The notes under the pieces are model-generated. The model saw only the letters and a program-made list of their open reading frames with translations, was not told the DNA's origin and ran no database searches. From Marinilactibacillus piezotolerans (lineage in GTDB: Bacteria; Bacillota; Bacilli; Lactobacillales; Carnobacteriaceae_A): a stretch of DNA of 56,817 nucleotides. The stretch covers positions 1 through 56,817 of the forward strand of contig NZ_FOSJ01000013.1 of NCBI RefSeq assembly GCF_900114235.1, read 5' to 3'. Position 1 is the first letter of the stretch; the number at the start of each line of letters is the position of its first letter. This document shows, in pieces, positions 8,446-15,998 of the stretch. The position numbers and the translations under genes are program-made.

Positions 8446-8482
8446 TAAGAATAATTAGCTTCGTGAATGATCAGTTTAAATA

Positions 8483-8525
8483 AATAACCCTTCCTTATGA
8501 TTTTACAAGGAAGGGTTATTTTAAT
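8483..8525. terminator. bidirectional terminator
   Basis: AATAACCCTTCCTT (8483-8496) pairs with AAGGAAGGGTTATT (8507-8520) and is followed by TT-AA-TT. It is shared by the convergent genes at 7192 (+) and 8537 (-). Confidence 0.85.
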
Positions 8526-8536
8526 TGTATTGATAC

Positions 8537-9865
8537 TTACCAGCTTAACATTCCAAATACGAGAATAATTAAAATAGCTATTGGCGCAACAAACTTGGCA
8601 AAGAACAAAAATGCTGGAGCCCAGGCAACACCTTTAAGATCAGTGTGTTCTAATAGTTCATCAGATTTCCAAGACCAGGTACCATAGATTGCAACAATTA
8701 ATCCACCAAGCGGGAGTAAGAGACTGCCTGAGAATTTATCCATAAAGTCCAGGAAGGGATCTCCAAATACTTCAATTGAAACTGCCCCCTGACTCAGAGA
8801 AGACGGAACTCCAACTAAGAAAATTATGAACCCGATGCCAAGGGTTGCTAATTTACGTGATACTCCAAGCCGGCGTATTAAATAAGCAACAACCACTTCT
8901 AACAGTGAAATTCCTGAAGAAAGAGCAGCTAATGCTAATAGAATAAAGAATGCTACCCCAACGACTAGACCTATACCGCTGATTCCTTCAAAAATAGTCG
9001 GTAATACAATGAATACCAGCCCTGCTCCTTGAGTAGGGTCTAAATCAAACGCGAATAAAGCAGGGAAAACAACTAGTCCAGCAATAATAGCAAATAATGT
9101 ATCAAGAATGATTATATAAGCGGCTGAAGAGGTAAGTTTTTCATTAGGACTCAAATAACTACCATACGTCAACATGATACCCATTCCAAGGCTTAATGTG
9201 AAGAATGCTTGACCAACTGCTGCAAAATAAACACTAGGATCAGTGAAAGCAGACCAGTCAGGATGAAACATAAAGGTTAACGCTTCACCAGCACCACCTA
9301 AAGTTAAGCTATATCCAGCTAAAACAATCAATAGAATACTTAAAATCGGCATCATCCATTTTGAGGAAGTTTCAATACCCTTTTGGACTCCTAACATGAC
9401 AATTGCAACAGTAATACCCATAAATAGGAATTGCCATCCAATAGGTTCAAAAGTAGAACCGACAAATTCTGTAAAGTAGGTCTCTGTATTGCCAGAAACA
9501 CCTCCGGTTAGATAGGAAAAGATATATTTCAATGACCATCCACCAATGACTCCGTAGAATGAAAGAATAATAAAAGCAGCAAGTACGCCCATACCACCGG
9601 CGATTACCCAGAAAGATTTAGGTGCAAGTTTTTTAAAGGCATCAATAGCATCTGTCTGTGCCCTTCTGCCAATTGCAAACTCAATCATCATAACGGGAAA
9701 GCCAATTAAAATAACACTGAGTAAGTAAATAATCAGAAAAGTAGAACCGCCTCCTTCTCCCATAGCGTAAGAAAACCGCCAAATATTACCAAGACCTACC
9801 GCTGATCCCATAGCGGCTAAAATAAACCCCCAGCGAGATCCCCAGTGTTCCCGTTCTTTATTCAT
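8537..9865 (-). CDS. sodium-dependent transporter, NSS/SNF family
   Basis: This 442-residue carrier of the neurotransmitter:sodium symporter family imports an amino acid or amine with Na+. The N-terminus has WGSRWGFILAAMGSAVGLGN then IWRFSY, the unwound TM1 with Na1/Na2 ligands. TM2 (FPVMMIEFAIGRR) and the TM6 region (VGQAFFTLSLGMGIMLTYGS) are typical. Eleven to twelve hydrophobic segments are visible, and the length matches bacterial MhsT/TnaT homologues (about 440-450). The substrate cannot be read from sequence; aromatic or branched amino acids are common. The ATG on the minus strand has AAAGGAG just upstream. It is monocistronic. Confidence 0.9.
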   Translation of the reverse strand: MNKEREHWGSRWGFILAAMGSAVGLGNIWRFSYAMGEGGGSTFLIIYLLSVILIGFPVMMIEFAIGRRAQTDAIDAFKKLAPKSFWVIAGGMGVLAAFIILSFYGVIGGWSLKYIFSYLTGGVSGNTETYFTEFVGSTFEPIGWQFLFMGITVAIVMLGVQKGIETSSKWMMPILSILLIVLAGYSLTLGGAGEALTFMFHPDWSAFTDPSVYFAAVGQAFFTLSLGMGIMLTYGSYLSPNEKLTSSAAYIIILDTLFAIIAGLVVFPALFAFDLDPTQGAGLVFIVLPTIFEGISGIGLVVGVAFFILLALAALSSGISLLEVVVAYLIRRLGVSRKLATLGIGFIIFLVGVPSSLSQGAVSIEVFGDPFLDFMDKFSGSLLLPLGGLIVAIYGTWSWKSDELLEHTDLKGVAWAPAFLFFAKFVAPIAILIILVFGMLSW

Positions 9866-10531
9866 ATAAAAACTCCTTTATCAAAATTTAATCAGCTTTA
9901 CAAAAGTGCGATCTTAATAGTTATAAGTAATATTATAAAATAATTGCAAGCAAACTGACTTCTAATCAGTCTACGTTAAAATATGAGAGATATCAATCTA
10001 GTAATCTAAAAATTTAATAACTATTTATAATTTTAAGGTGTATGCGTTTTAATTGACCTGTTAACCTCTTAAACTTTACAAAAATTAAGCTTCTATCTTT
10101 AGATACTCATTTATAAAATTTGAAAATAATAACTAATACCATGATAGTAAATAACTACTTTAACTACTCAATGAAATAGAACGAAATTAAGATAAACGGT
10201 ATTGAAATATCAAAACGATGTATAGCCCGATAGATTGTAAATTTTAGAGCAAATCATTATGTAGATGAACTATAAAATAAATCCGGTATGAGATTAGTGT
10301 GGTAAAAGTAATAGATTAAGGTATTGAAAAGACTGAAATTATTATATAAATATTGTAATTTCAACAATTTAGTGACGGTTAGAGAATATTATATATAAAG
10401 TCGAAAAAAAGACACAGACTTTTTGAAATGAGTAAGGTATAATTTCATTATCGTAAAAGCATTAAGTATTCTATATATTAAATATATACAAAATCATAAG
10501 GGTATACGAAGCATAAGATGGGAATGAAGGT
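9866..10531. other. 666-base AT-rich intergenic region
   Basis: No reading frame with a ribosome binding site, no tRNA and no conserved RNA element was recognised. A small hairpin AAAGTC/GACTTT lies at about 10398-10423. A TATAAT (10438-10443) with only a weak -35 (CAGACT, 10415-10420) could drive the gene at 10532. The left part must hold the promoter of the NSS transporter. The length is unusual for this compact window. Confidence 0.5.
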
Positions 10532-10795
10532 ATGCAGATTAAACACAAAAAGTTTATCTATGTTATTGAAACAGAGACTGAGTCAAAAGAATTGTGTATC
10601 GAGGAAGATGAAGTCATCGAGAATGCTGATGGGGAAATTGACATTCCTTTAGATTCAGTACTCAGCAAACATAAAATGAAACTTGAAGATTTATTTGAAA
10701 TGAAAGTTGCAACAGTTTCATTAGTTGAACAGGAATGTTCAGACCGGAAATTAATCAGAAGCATTTCTTTTAAAAACTTAAGGTTAAATAAATAG
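10532..10795 (+). CDS. hypothetical 87-residue protein
   Basis: I do not recognise this protein. It is small, soluble and acidic in the first half (ETETESKELCIEEDEVIE) and basic at the end (SISFKNLRLNK). It has no membrane segment or signal and two Cys in all. Support for it being real: GGGA at about 8 bases upstream of the ATG, a plausible TATAAT upstream, and a strong dedicated terminator immediately after the stop. It is monocistronic, flanked by a long gene-poor stretch. Confidence 0.6.
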   Translation: MQIKHKKFIYVIETETESKELCIEEDEVIENADGEIDIPLDSVLSKHKMKLEDLFEMKVATVSLVEQECSDRKLIRSISFKNLRLNK

Positions 10796-10805
10796 TGATT
10801 GGCTT

Positions 10806-10850
10806 AAGCTATAGTGAATGTCTTGCAAAAGACACTTACTGTAGCTTTTT
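10806..10850 (+). terminator. Rho-independent terminator
   Basis: A long stem, AAGCTATAGTGAATGTCTT (10806-10824) against AAGACACTTACTGTAGCTT, contains a few G-U pairs and a short loop, then TTTT. It belongs to the 87-residue gene. Confidence 0.85.
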
Positions 10851-10930
10851 ACTATGATTCTTTTACAAAAGTAGCGGAAAAATTCAACTCAGCAAAGATA
10901 TTACGTATACATAAAAGTTTAAAAGTTCAA

Positions 10931-10973
10931 AGAAATAGAGGCCATCATATTTGAGATGATGGCCTCTATTTCT
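10931..10973 (-). terminator. strong terminator of the small acidic gene
   Basis: This is an 18-bp perfect stem, AGAAATAGAGGCCATCAT (10931-10948) with ATGATGGCCTCTATTTCT (10956-10973), and a 7-base loop. The stem abuts the stop codon of the minus-strand gene. Plus-strand use is also possible. Confidence 0.75.
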
Positions 10974-11179
10974 TATTCTGAGTCCTTATAATCTTTTTTC
11001 TCTCTTTCTAACTGATCTACTTTATCTACATTAAACGCTTCAAAATCTTCTGGTTTTGTTTTCTCTTCATCTGGCTTGAGTTGTTCCTGATCAAGATTTT
11101 CTGGATCCTGTTTCTTGATAGCGTCCGGGTCAACTATTGGATGAGAACCATTAGGAATCGGATCATTTAAGTGTGGCAT
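10973..11179 (-). CDS. small acidic, proline-rich hypothetical protein
   Basis: This is a protein of about 68 residues. The start is set at the ATG ending at 11179 because AAAGGAGTG lies just upstream of it; the in-frame ATG at 11206 would put that Shine-Dalgarno inside the gene. The sequence is highly charged and hydrophilic (MPHLNDPIPNGSHPIVDP, then runs of Asp/Glu/Lys), with no hydrophobic core, so it is probably disordered. I know no function. It is monocistronic, with a strong terminator. Confidence 0.6.
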   Translation of the reverse strand: MPHLNDPIPNGSHPIVDPDAIKKQDPENLDQEQLKPDEEKTKPEDFEAFNVDKVDQLEREKKDYKDSE

Positions 11180-11378
11180 TTGAAACACTCCTTTCTGCCT
11201 ATCCATAGTTTACTATTTTATTAGAACATTTCAAAATTAAACCGCTTACTATAAGCTTTTGTGGTACAATAATTTAAACATCAACATTTAAAAAATATGT
11301 AGAAATGCTACCGATGTGTCTATTTTATCTAATGTTATTAGATATGGTAAACTATTGGTAGCATAGGAGGAAAGAAAG

Positions 11379-12230
11379 ATGGTATGGTTTTTAGTCATTA
11401 TTTTACTGGTTGTGGGTTTACTAGTTTATCTCTATCTTCAGAACTATTATTTGGAAGTAGATGATTATACAGTAACGATTCCTAAGTTACATAAAAATAT
11501 AAAGGGTAAAAAGATTCTTCAATTATCTGATACGCATCTTAAACCTCGATATAATAAAGGATACATTGAAAATGTTATTCAGAAGGTTAAAGATATTAAT
11601 CCGGATTTAATCGTCATAACGGGAGATTTAGTACAAGGAGGGTTACCCGATCTGGCTGATGTACCGATTCGGAAATTATGTGACGGCTTAAGCGCTACCG
11701 CCCCGACATACATGGTGACAGGAAACCATGATATTCAGACAGCTAAGTTTGAAGACTTAACTTATGTACTAAGTACTACTAAAGTTAAATTGCTGCTTGA
11801 TGAAGCAGAGTGGGTAACTTTTAAAGAAGACGAAGGTGGGATTGTCTTGATGGGATTAGCCGAACGACCTGCCGAAGAAGATAGCCCAAAGCCTAGGTTA
11901 AAATATATAGAATTAACTTCTGAAATGAGCAATCAGCCGAAAATTTTACTCGCTCATCGCCCCGAGCATTTTAAAGAATATCTGGATGATAAAACAAAGG
12001 CTCCGGATTTGATTTTATCTGGACATACTCATGCAGGACAAATGCGGATTCCCTTTATTGGTGGTGCAATCGCTCCGGGACAAGGGGTATTTCCAAAATA
12101 TGACTACGGCATATTTTCAGATGAAGAAGATCAGTCAAAAAGAATGATTATTACCAGAGGAATTGGTAATTCAAGCTTTCCATTTAGAATCAATAATAGA
12201 CCGGAATTAGTAGTGATTACATTAAATTAA
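11379..12230 (+). CDS. metallophosphoesterase, membrane-anchored (YkuE/YaeI-like)
   Basis: This 283-residue protein begins with one transmembrane helix (about residues 2-22) followed by a calcineurin-like phosphoesterase domain. The metal-binding blocks are all present: LQLSDTHLK (D-x-H), VITGDLVQGG (GD), MVTGNHDIQ (GNHD), a lone His in LLAHRPEHF, and LSGHTHAGQM (GHxH). YkuE/YaeI-type relatives hydrolyse phospho-diesters such as lipid A precursors or phospholipids; the Firmicute substrate is unknown. GGAGG upstream supports the ATG. It is followed 19 bases later by an oxidoreductase gene, probably in the same transcript. Confidence 0.88.
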   Translation: MVWFLVIILLVVGLLVYLYLQNYYLEVDDYTVTIPKLHKNIKGKKILQLSDTHLKPRYNKGYIENVIQKVKDINPDLIVITGDLVQGGLPDLADVPIRKLCDGLSATAPTYMVTGNHDIQTAKFEDLTYVLSTTKVKLLLDEAEWVTFKEDEGGIVLMGLAERPAEEDSPKPRLKYIELTSEMSNQPKILLAHRPEHFKEYLDDKTKAPDLILSGHTHAGQMRIPFIGGAIAPGQGVFPKYDYGIFSDEEDQSKRMIITRGIGNSSFPFRINNRPELVVITLN

Positions 12231-12249
12231 TAGAAAAGAGATGATAGGA

Positions 12250-13257
12250 ATGACAAAATTACAATTAGGCGTTATCGGAACAAGCAATATAAGCGAAGTA
12301 TTTGTTGAAGCCGCTCTGGAAACAGAGCAGTACGAATTAAGAGCTGTATACTCAAGAACATTAAGTAAAGCAGAGTCTTTTGGAGAGCCATACCATTCAA
12401 AAGAAGCAATCGATAATTTTTCTGCATTTATTAGTCATAAAGATCTTGATGTAATTTATATAGCATCTCCGAATAGTTTACATTACGAACAAACCATTCA
12501 AGCATTAGAAAATGGAAAACATGTTATTGTGGAAAAGCCAGCATTTACTAATCCAGATCAATGGGAAGAAGCCAGCAAAACAGCTGAAAAAAATGGCCTA
12601 GTGCTTGTGGAAGCTGCTAGACACATTCATGAAGATAATTTTAAAAAGGTTAAAGAAGAAATCAGTAATTTAAATGAAATTCAAGGTGCTACTTTGACAT
12701 ATATGAAATATTCTTCTAGATATGATCTTGTTCTTAAAGGAGAAGAGCCAAACATCTTCTCTCCTAGATTTGCTGGAGGAGCTTTAATGGACCTGGGGAT
12801 CTATACGCTTTATGCAGCTGTGAGCTGGTTTGGAGAGCCTGAAGAAGCGCATTATTTTGCACAAAAAGTTCGCACAGGAGTAGATGGAAAAGGAACTGCA
12901 ATTCTTCGTTATAAAGACTTTGATGTAACCTTGTTATTTGGGAAAACTGCCACTTCTACCCTACCTACTGAAGTATATAGTTTAGAGAAGACATTACGTT
13001 TGAACGCAGTAGTAGGAATTGAGAAATTAGAAGAAATCAATGCCAAAAATTCAACAGTTAAAGAAGTGGAAATTCATCCAGCAGCAGAAAATACTTTGTA
13101 TGAGGAAGCTAAAGTATTCGCCGGAGTAATCAATCATATAGAAGAACCTGAAGCAAAAGAAAAATTGTCAGAATGGACTACTCTTGCTAAAGCAGTGAAC
13201 CGTACACTCTATAAATTAAGAAAAAGCGCTGATCTTTCTTTCAATGATGGACATTAA
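12250..13257 (+). CDS. Gfo/Idh/MocA family NAD(P)-dependent oxidoreductase
   Basis: This is a protein of about 335 residues. The start at 12250 is preferred over ATG 12241 because AAAAGAGA ends 9-10 bases upstream of it and family members begin 4-6 residues before the Rossmann loop. That loop reads LGVIGTSNIS, a slight variant of GxGxxG. The HVIVEKPA block carries the catalytic Lys of the EKP motif; GGALMDLGIYTLY matches the usual GGG-x-x-D-x-G-x-H/Y region with Tyr. Family members oxidise or reduce sugars, inositols or dihydrodiols. The substrate is not evident, and the neighbouring orphan PTS IIB gives little help. Confidence 0.85.
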   Translation: MTKLQLGVIGTSNISEVFVEAALETEQYELRAVYSRTLSKAESFGEPYHSKEAIDNFSAFISHKDLDVIYIASPNSLHYEQTIQALENGKHVIVEKPAFTNPDQWEEASKTAEKNGLVLVEAARHIHEDNFKKVKEEISNLNEIQGATLTYMKYSSRYDLVLKGEEPNIFSPRFAGGALMDLGIYTLYAAVSWFGEPEEAHYFAQKVRTGVDGKGTAILRYKDFDVTLLFGKTATSTLPTEVYSLEKTLRLNAVVGIEKLEEINAKNSTVKEVEIHPAAENTLYEEAKVFAGVINHIEEPEAKEKLSEWTTLAKAVNRTLYKLRKSADLSFNDGH

Positions 13258-13314
13258 TACGTAGATTAGAAGAAAAGGACAAGTGGATCATTAAAATAAA
13301 AGGGGAGATGAGTG

Positions 13315-13644
13315 ATGTCAAATACACATATACTGTTAGTTTGTGCCACTGGTATGAGTACGAATATGCTGGTATCAAAGATGAGAAAAGCAGCAAAGAA
13401 TCATAATCTAGAAGTAACAATTACAGCAGTTTCTGCTAATGAAGCAGACGCTCGATTAATTTCTCAAGAAATAGATATACTGCTTTTAGGTCCGCAGGTT
13501 CGCTACATGAAATCAAAATTCCTTAAAAAAGTGAAAGAAAAGAAAATTGAAGTACACGTCATTGAAACAAAAGACTATGGTATGATGAATGCAGAAAAGA
13601 TATTATTGGAAGCTTTAAACTTGAGAGAAATAAAGAATGACTAA
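13315..13644 (+). CDS. PTS lactose/cellobiose-type EIIB component, orphan
   Basis: The 109 residues are one EIIB domain of the lactose/chitobiose/cellobiose family. The phosphorylatable Cys is Cys10 in LLVCATGMSTNMLV. AGGGGAG (13301-13307) is 8 bases before ATG 13315, so the GTG at 13312 is not needed. EIIB passes phosphate from EIIA to the sugar bound by EIIC. No EIIA or EIIC gene is adjacent. The only beta-glucoside EIIC in the window is the interrupted one at 50501, whose operon lacks a EIIB, so this subunit may serve it or another distant EIIC in trans. Confidence 0.88.
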   Translation: MSNTHILLVCATGMSTNMLVSKMRKAAKNHNLEVTITAVSANEADARLISQEIDILLLGPQVRYMKSKFLKKVKEKKIEVHVIETKDYGMMNAEKILLEALNLREIKND

Positions 13645-13656
13645 TATGTATAAGCG

Positions 13657-13700
13657 AAGAACCTTCACGGTTTAACTTTAAACCGGAAAGGTTCTTTTTT
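13657..13700 (+). terminator. Rho-independent terminator after EIIB
   Basis: AAGAACCTT (13657-13665) pairs with AAGGTTCTT (13688-13696), with an inner GGTTTAA/TTAAACC stem, then TTTT. Confidence 0.85.
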
Positions 13701-13904
13701 ACATTACAGAAAATTGAACTTATGTATATTATAACTAGTTTTAAAAAGGACAAATTTAACTATTTAAAAAAAGTTTAAGATAAAAGCTTGTATTTAGATT
13801 TAATATTGTGTATAGTAAATTTTGTTAAGATATTTATTTTCTTTTTGCTTTTATGAAAGCATTTAGAGACATTACATATTACATAGAAAAGGAGGAACTG
13901 CATC

Positions 13905-14003
13905 ATGAAAAATTTAATAATCGCTCAAGTGCAGTCAAGTCTAATGTTATTATATGTTAATATTTTACGACCCAATACCTCCTTTTTCAAAATAGAATGG
14001 TAG
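13905..14003 (+). CDS. 32-residue leader peptide of the ABC exporter attenuator (BmrB-like)
   Basis: This small frame has a very strong Shine-Dalgarno (AAAAGGAGG, 13887-13895) 9 bases before its ATG and ends at TAG 14001. It reads MKNLIIAQVQSSLMLLYVNI and continues to a C-terminal FFKIEW. The sequence has no known family. Its place just upstream of a terminator and a BmrC/BmrD-type drug exporter matches B. subtilis bmrB, a leader peptide whose translation controls bmrCD by attenuation. Bases 13978-13986 (CCTCCTTTT), inside the frame, are perfectly complementary to its own Shine-Dalgarno. Sequence resemblance to BmrB itself was not established. Confidence 0.7.
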   Translation: MKNLIIAQVQSSLMLLYVNILRPNTSFFKIEW

Positions 14004-14014
14004 ATTAGTTTTTT

Positions 14015-14111
14015 GTAGTAACAATTGTCAGTGTGCAATTGTAGGAACTCAAAAAACACACATAGTTACCACGGTCTATTTCTCTTTAAGAGGGTAGCCC
14101 GTGGCTTTTTT
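14015..14111 (+). terminator. attenuator: terminator with competing antiterminator
   Basis: The terminator pairs CCACGG (14069-14074) with CCGTGG (14099-14104), with CTA/TAG and CTCT/AGAG extending the stem, followed by CTTTTTT. A competing pairing is GTAGTAAC (14015-14022) with GTTACCAC (14065-14072), 7 of 8 bases, which would take the 5' arm. A small ACAATTG/CAATTGT hairpin (14021-14042) overlaps that region. The segment begins 12 bases after the leader stop, so a terminating ribosome would mask 14015-14022. Confidence 0.75.
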
Positions 14112-14120
14112 ATGTGTAAA

Positions 14121-14166
14121 AAACGCTTTCTTAAATAAAATACCTTTAAAAAATTTATAAGCGTTT
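14121..14166 (+). other. 8-bp inverted repeat in the exporter leader
   Basis: AAACGCTT (14121-14128) and AAGCGTTT (14159-14166) can pair downstream of the attenuator and before the exporter genes. There is no T tract after it, so it is not a terminator. It could be a regulator site or an mRNA hairpin. Confidence 0.4.
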
Positions 14167-14237
14167 CAAAAAAAGGTATAAAAATCATGAGAGTGAACTA
14201 CTTTTCATTATTGAAAAAGAAAAGAAAGGATAAATTC

Positions 14238-15998
14238 ATGTTTGATGTTATAAAAAAATTAAAGTTTTTCTTTAAAGAAAATGCATTACAATATACTTTT
14301 TCATTCATAGCACTGGGCTTAGGCAATCTTTGTGCAGTACTTATCCCATATATTGTAGGGATGATCATAGATGATATTGTAAATGGAATTATGAATACCC
14401 AAAGACTACAAATGTATAGTATTGTTTTTATAGCCCTTATTATTTTAACGTATCTATTGGATTTCTCATGGGTATTTGGCTTGTTTTCAGGTGCCTATAA
14501 GCTTCAGAAACAAATGCGCAGTAAAATGATGCGCCATTTGCTGCGAATGCGAGCTCCTTATTTTGAAAGATTTAGAACAGGAGATTTAATGGCTCGCGGA
14601 ACGCAGGATATTCGCACACTAGCCGATACTGCAGGTTACGGGATGGAAGTCTTGATGACCTCTACTGTTTATCTTGGTGTACTAGTGACTATGATGGGAA
14701 TCACTGTGAGCTGGGCGCTAACTGCTGCGACAATTTTACCATTAGTTCCAATGATCTATGTGTTTAGAAAAAAAGGCGCTGAGATAGATGAACGTTATGA
14801 GACAGCACAAAAATCATTTTCGAAAGTGAATGAAGACGTCCTCGAAATGGTAGATGGTACTAGAGTCATAAGAGCATACGTTAAAGAAGAAGATTTTATT
14901 AAAAAATTCAAAAAACAAACTGAAGATCTTTACAACAAAAATAATCTTGTTGCTAAAACCGGAGCAGTATTCGGGCCGACTGTCAAAATATTTGAAGGAC
15001 TTAGTGTAGTTGTTGCACTTAGTTACGGTAGTTTCCTAGTTGCTTCAGGAACTTTAACGGTGGGCAATATGATTGCTTTTCAGTTATATCTGGGAATGAC
15101 AATATGGCCGATCATTGCTGTTTCTGAGCTGATATTGATTCTTAGACAAGGTAGTGCATCAATGCGTCGTGTCGAAGAAATCATGGATGCTACTGATGGG
15201 CTTGTACTTGATGGGCAAGAAGACATTACTGAAGTGAAGGACATTCAGTTCAATCAATTCAACTTTCGATATGGATCCAGCGAATCCGTTAATCTAGAAA
15301 ACCTGGATCTGGATTTAGAGAAAGGAAAATTATTGGGAATTGTTGGTAAAACAGGTTCCGGTAAAACAACACTTATAAGGCAGCTGCTGAATCAATATCC
15401 AATTGGTACAGGATCCTTTGATATGGGAGAGTTTGCTTACCAGCAGTATCAGGACCCGGCGCTTAGAAGGATGATCGGATATGTACCTCAAGATCATGTG
15501 TTATTTAGTCGAAGTGTGAGAGAAAATATTGCATTTGGTAAAAAAGAAGCTACTGATGAAGAAATTATGGCCAGTATTCGAAATGCATCCTTTGAAGATG
15601 ATCTGAAAAAAATGGAACGCGGATTGGATACATTGATTGGTGAGAAAGGAATGTCGATTTCTGGTGGACAGAAACAGAGAATCTCTATCGCTCGTGCTCT
15701 GATTAAAGATCCGCAGATATTAATCTTAGATGATTCACTGTCAGCAGTAGATGCAAAAACGGAACAAAATATTATCGAAAACATCCAGAAAGTTCGAAAA
15801 AACAAAACCTCAATTATCACTACGCATAGACTCTCGGCAGTCAAGCAAGCCGACGAGATTATTGTAATGGATAACGGGAAAATCTTAGAACGTGGAACGC
15901 ATGATGAATTAATCAGACAAAAAGGCTGGTATTATGAACAGTTTCTACGTCAAGAAATTAAATCAAATGAAACAGATGTAAAAGGAGAGGTGAAATAA
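14238..15998 (+). CDS. heterodimeric multidrug ABC exporter, degenerate-site subunit (BmrC/YheI-like)
   Basis: This half-transporter of about 586 residues has six membrane helices, then an ATPase domain. The start at 14238 is chosen for the GAAAGGA just upstream and because MFDVIKKLKFFF resembles the BmrC N-terminus; an upstream in-frame ATG (14187) is weaker. Walker A is GIVGKTGSGKTTL, the signature is SISGGQKQR, and Walker B ends ILILDDSLSAVD. Asp replaces the catalytic Glu, so this subunit forms the non-hydrolysing site; the H-loop His is present (TTHRLS). It pairs with the next gene, which starts on its stop codon. Expected role: export of hydrophobic drugs, under leader-peptide control. 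Confidence 0.88.
   Translation: MFDVIKKLKFFFKENALQYTFSFIALGLGNLCAVLIPYIVGMIIDDIVNGIMNTQRLQMYSIVFIALIILTYLLDFSWVFGLFSGAYKLQKQMRSKMMRHLLRMRAPYFERFRTGDLMARGTQDIRTLADTAGYGMEVLMTSTVYLGVLVTMMGITVSWALTAATILPLVPMIYVFRKKGAEIDERYETAQKSFSKVNEDVLEMVDGTRVIRAYVKEEDFIKKFKKQTEDLYNKNNLVAKTGAVFGPTVKIFEGLSVVVALSYGSFLVASGTLTVGNMIAFQLYLGMTIWPIIAVSELILILRQGSASMRRVEEIMDATDGLVLDGQEDITEVKDIQFNQFNFRYGSSESVNLENLDLDLEKGKLLGIVGKTGSGKTTLIRQLLNQYPIGTGSFDMGEFAYQQYQDPALRRMIGYVPQDHVLFSRSVRENIAFGKKEATDEEIMASIRNASFEDDLKKMERGLDTLIGEKGMSISGGQKQRISIARALIKDPQILILDDSLSAVDAKTEQNIIENIQKVRKNKTSIITTHRLSAVKQADEIIVMDNGKILERGTHDELIRQKGWYYEQFLRQEIKSNETDVKGEVK

Noticed and set aside
14187-14237. Upstream start ATG 14187 for the first exporter subunit
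   Set aside because: It would add 17 basic residues not typical of BmrC; ATG 14238 has the better Shine-Dalgarno and matches the family N-terminus.
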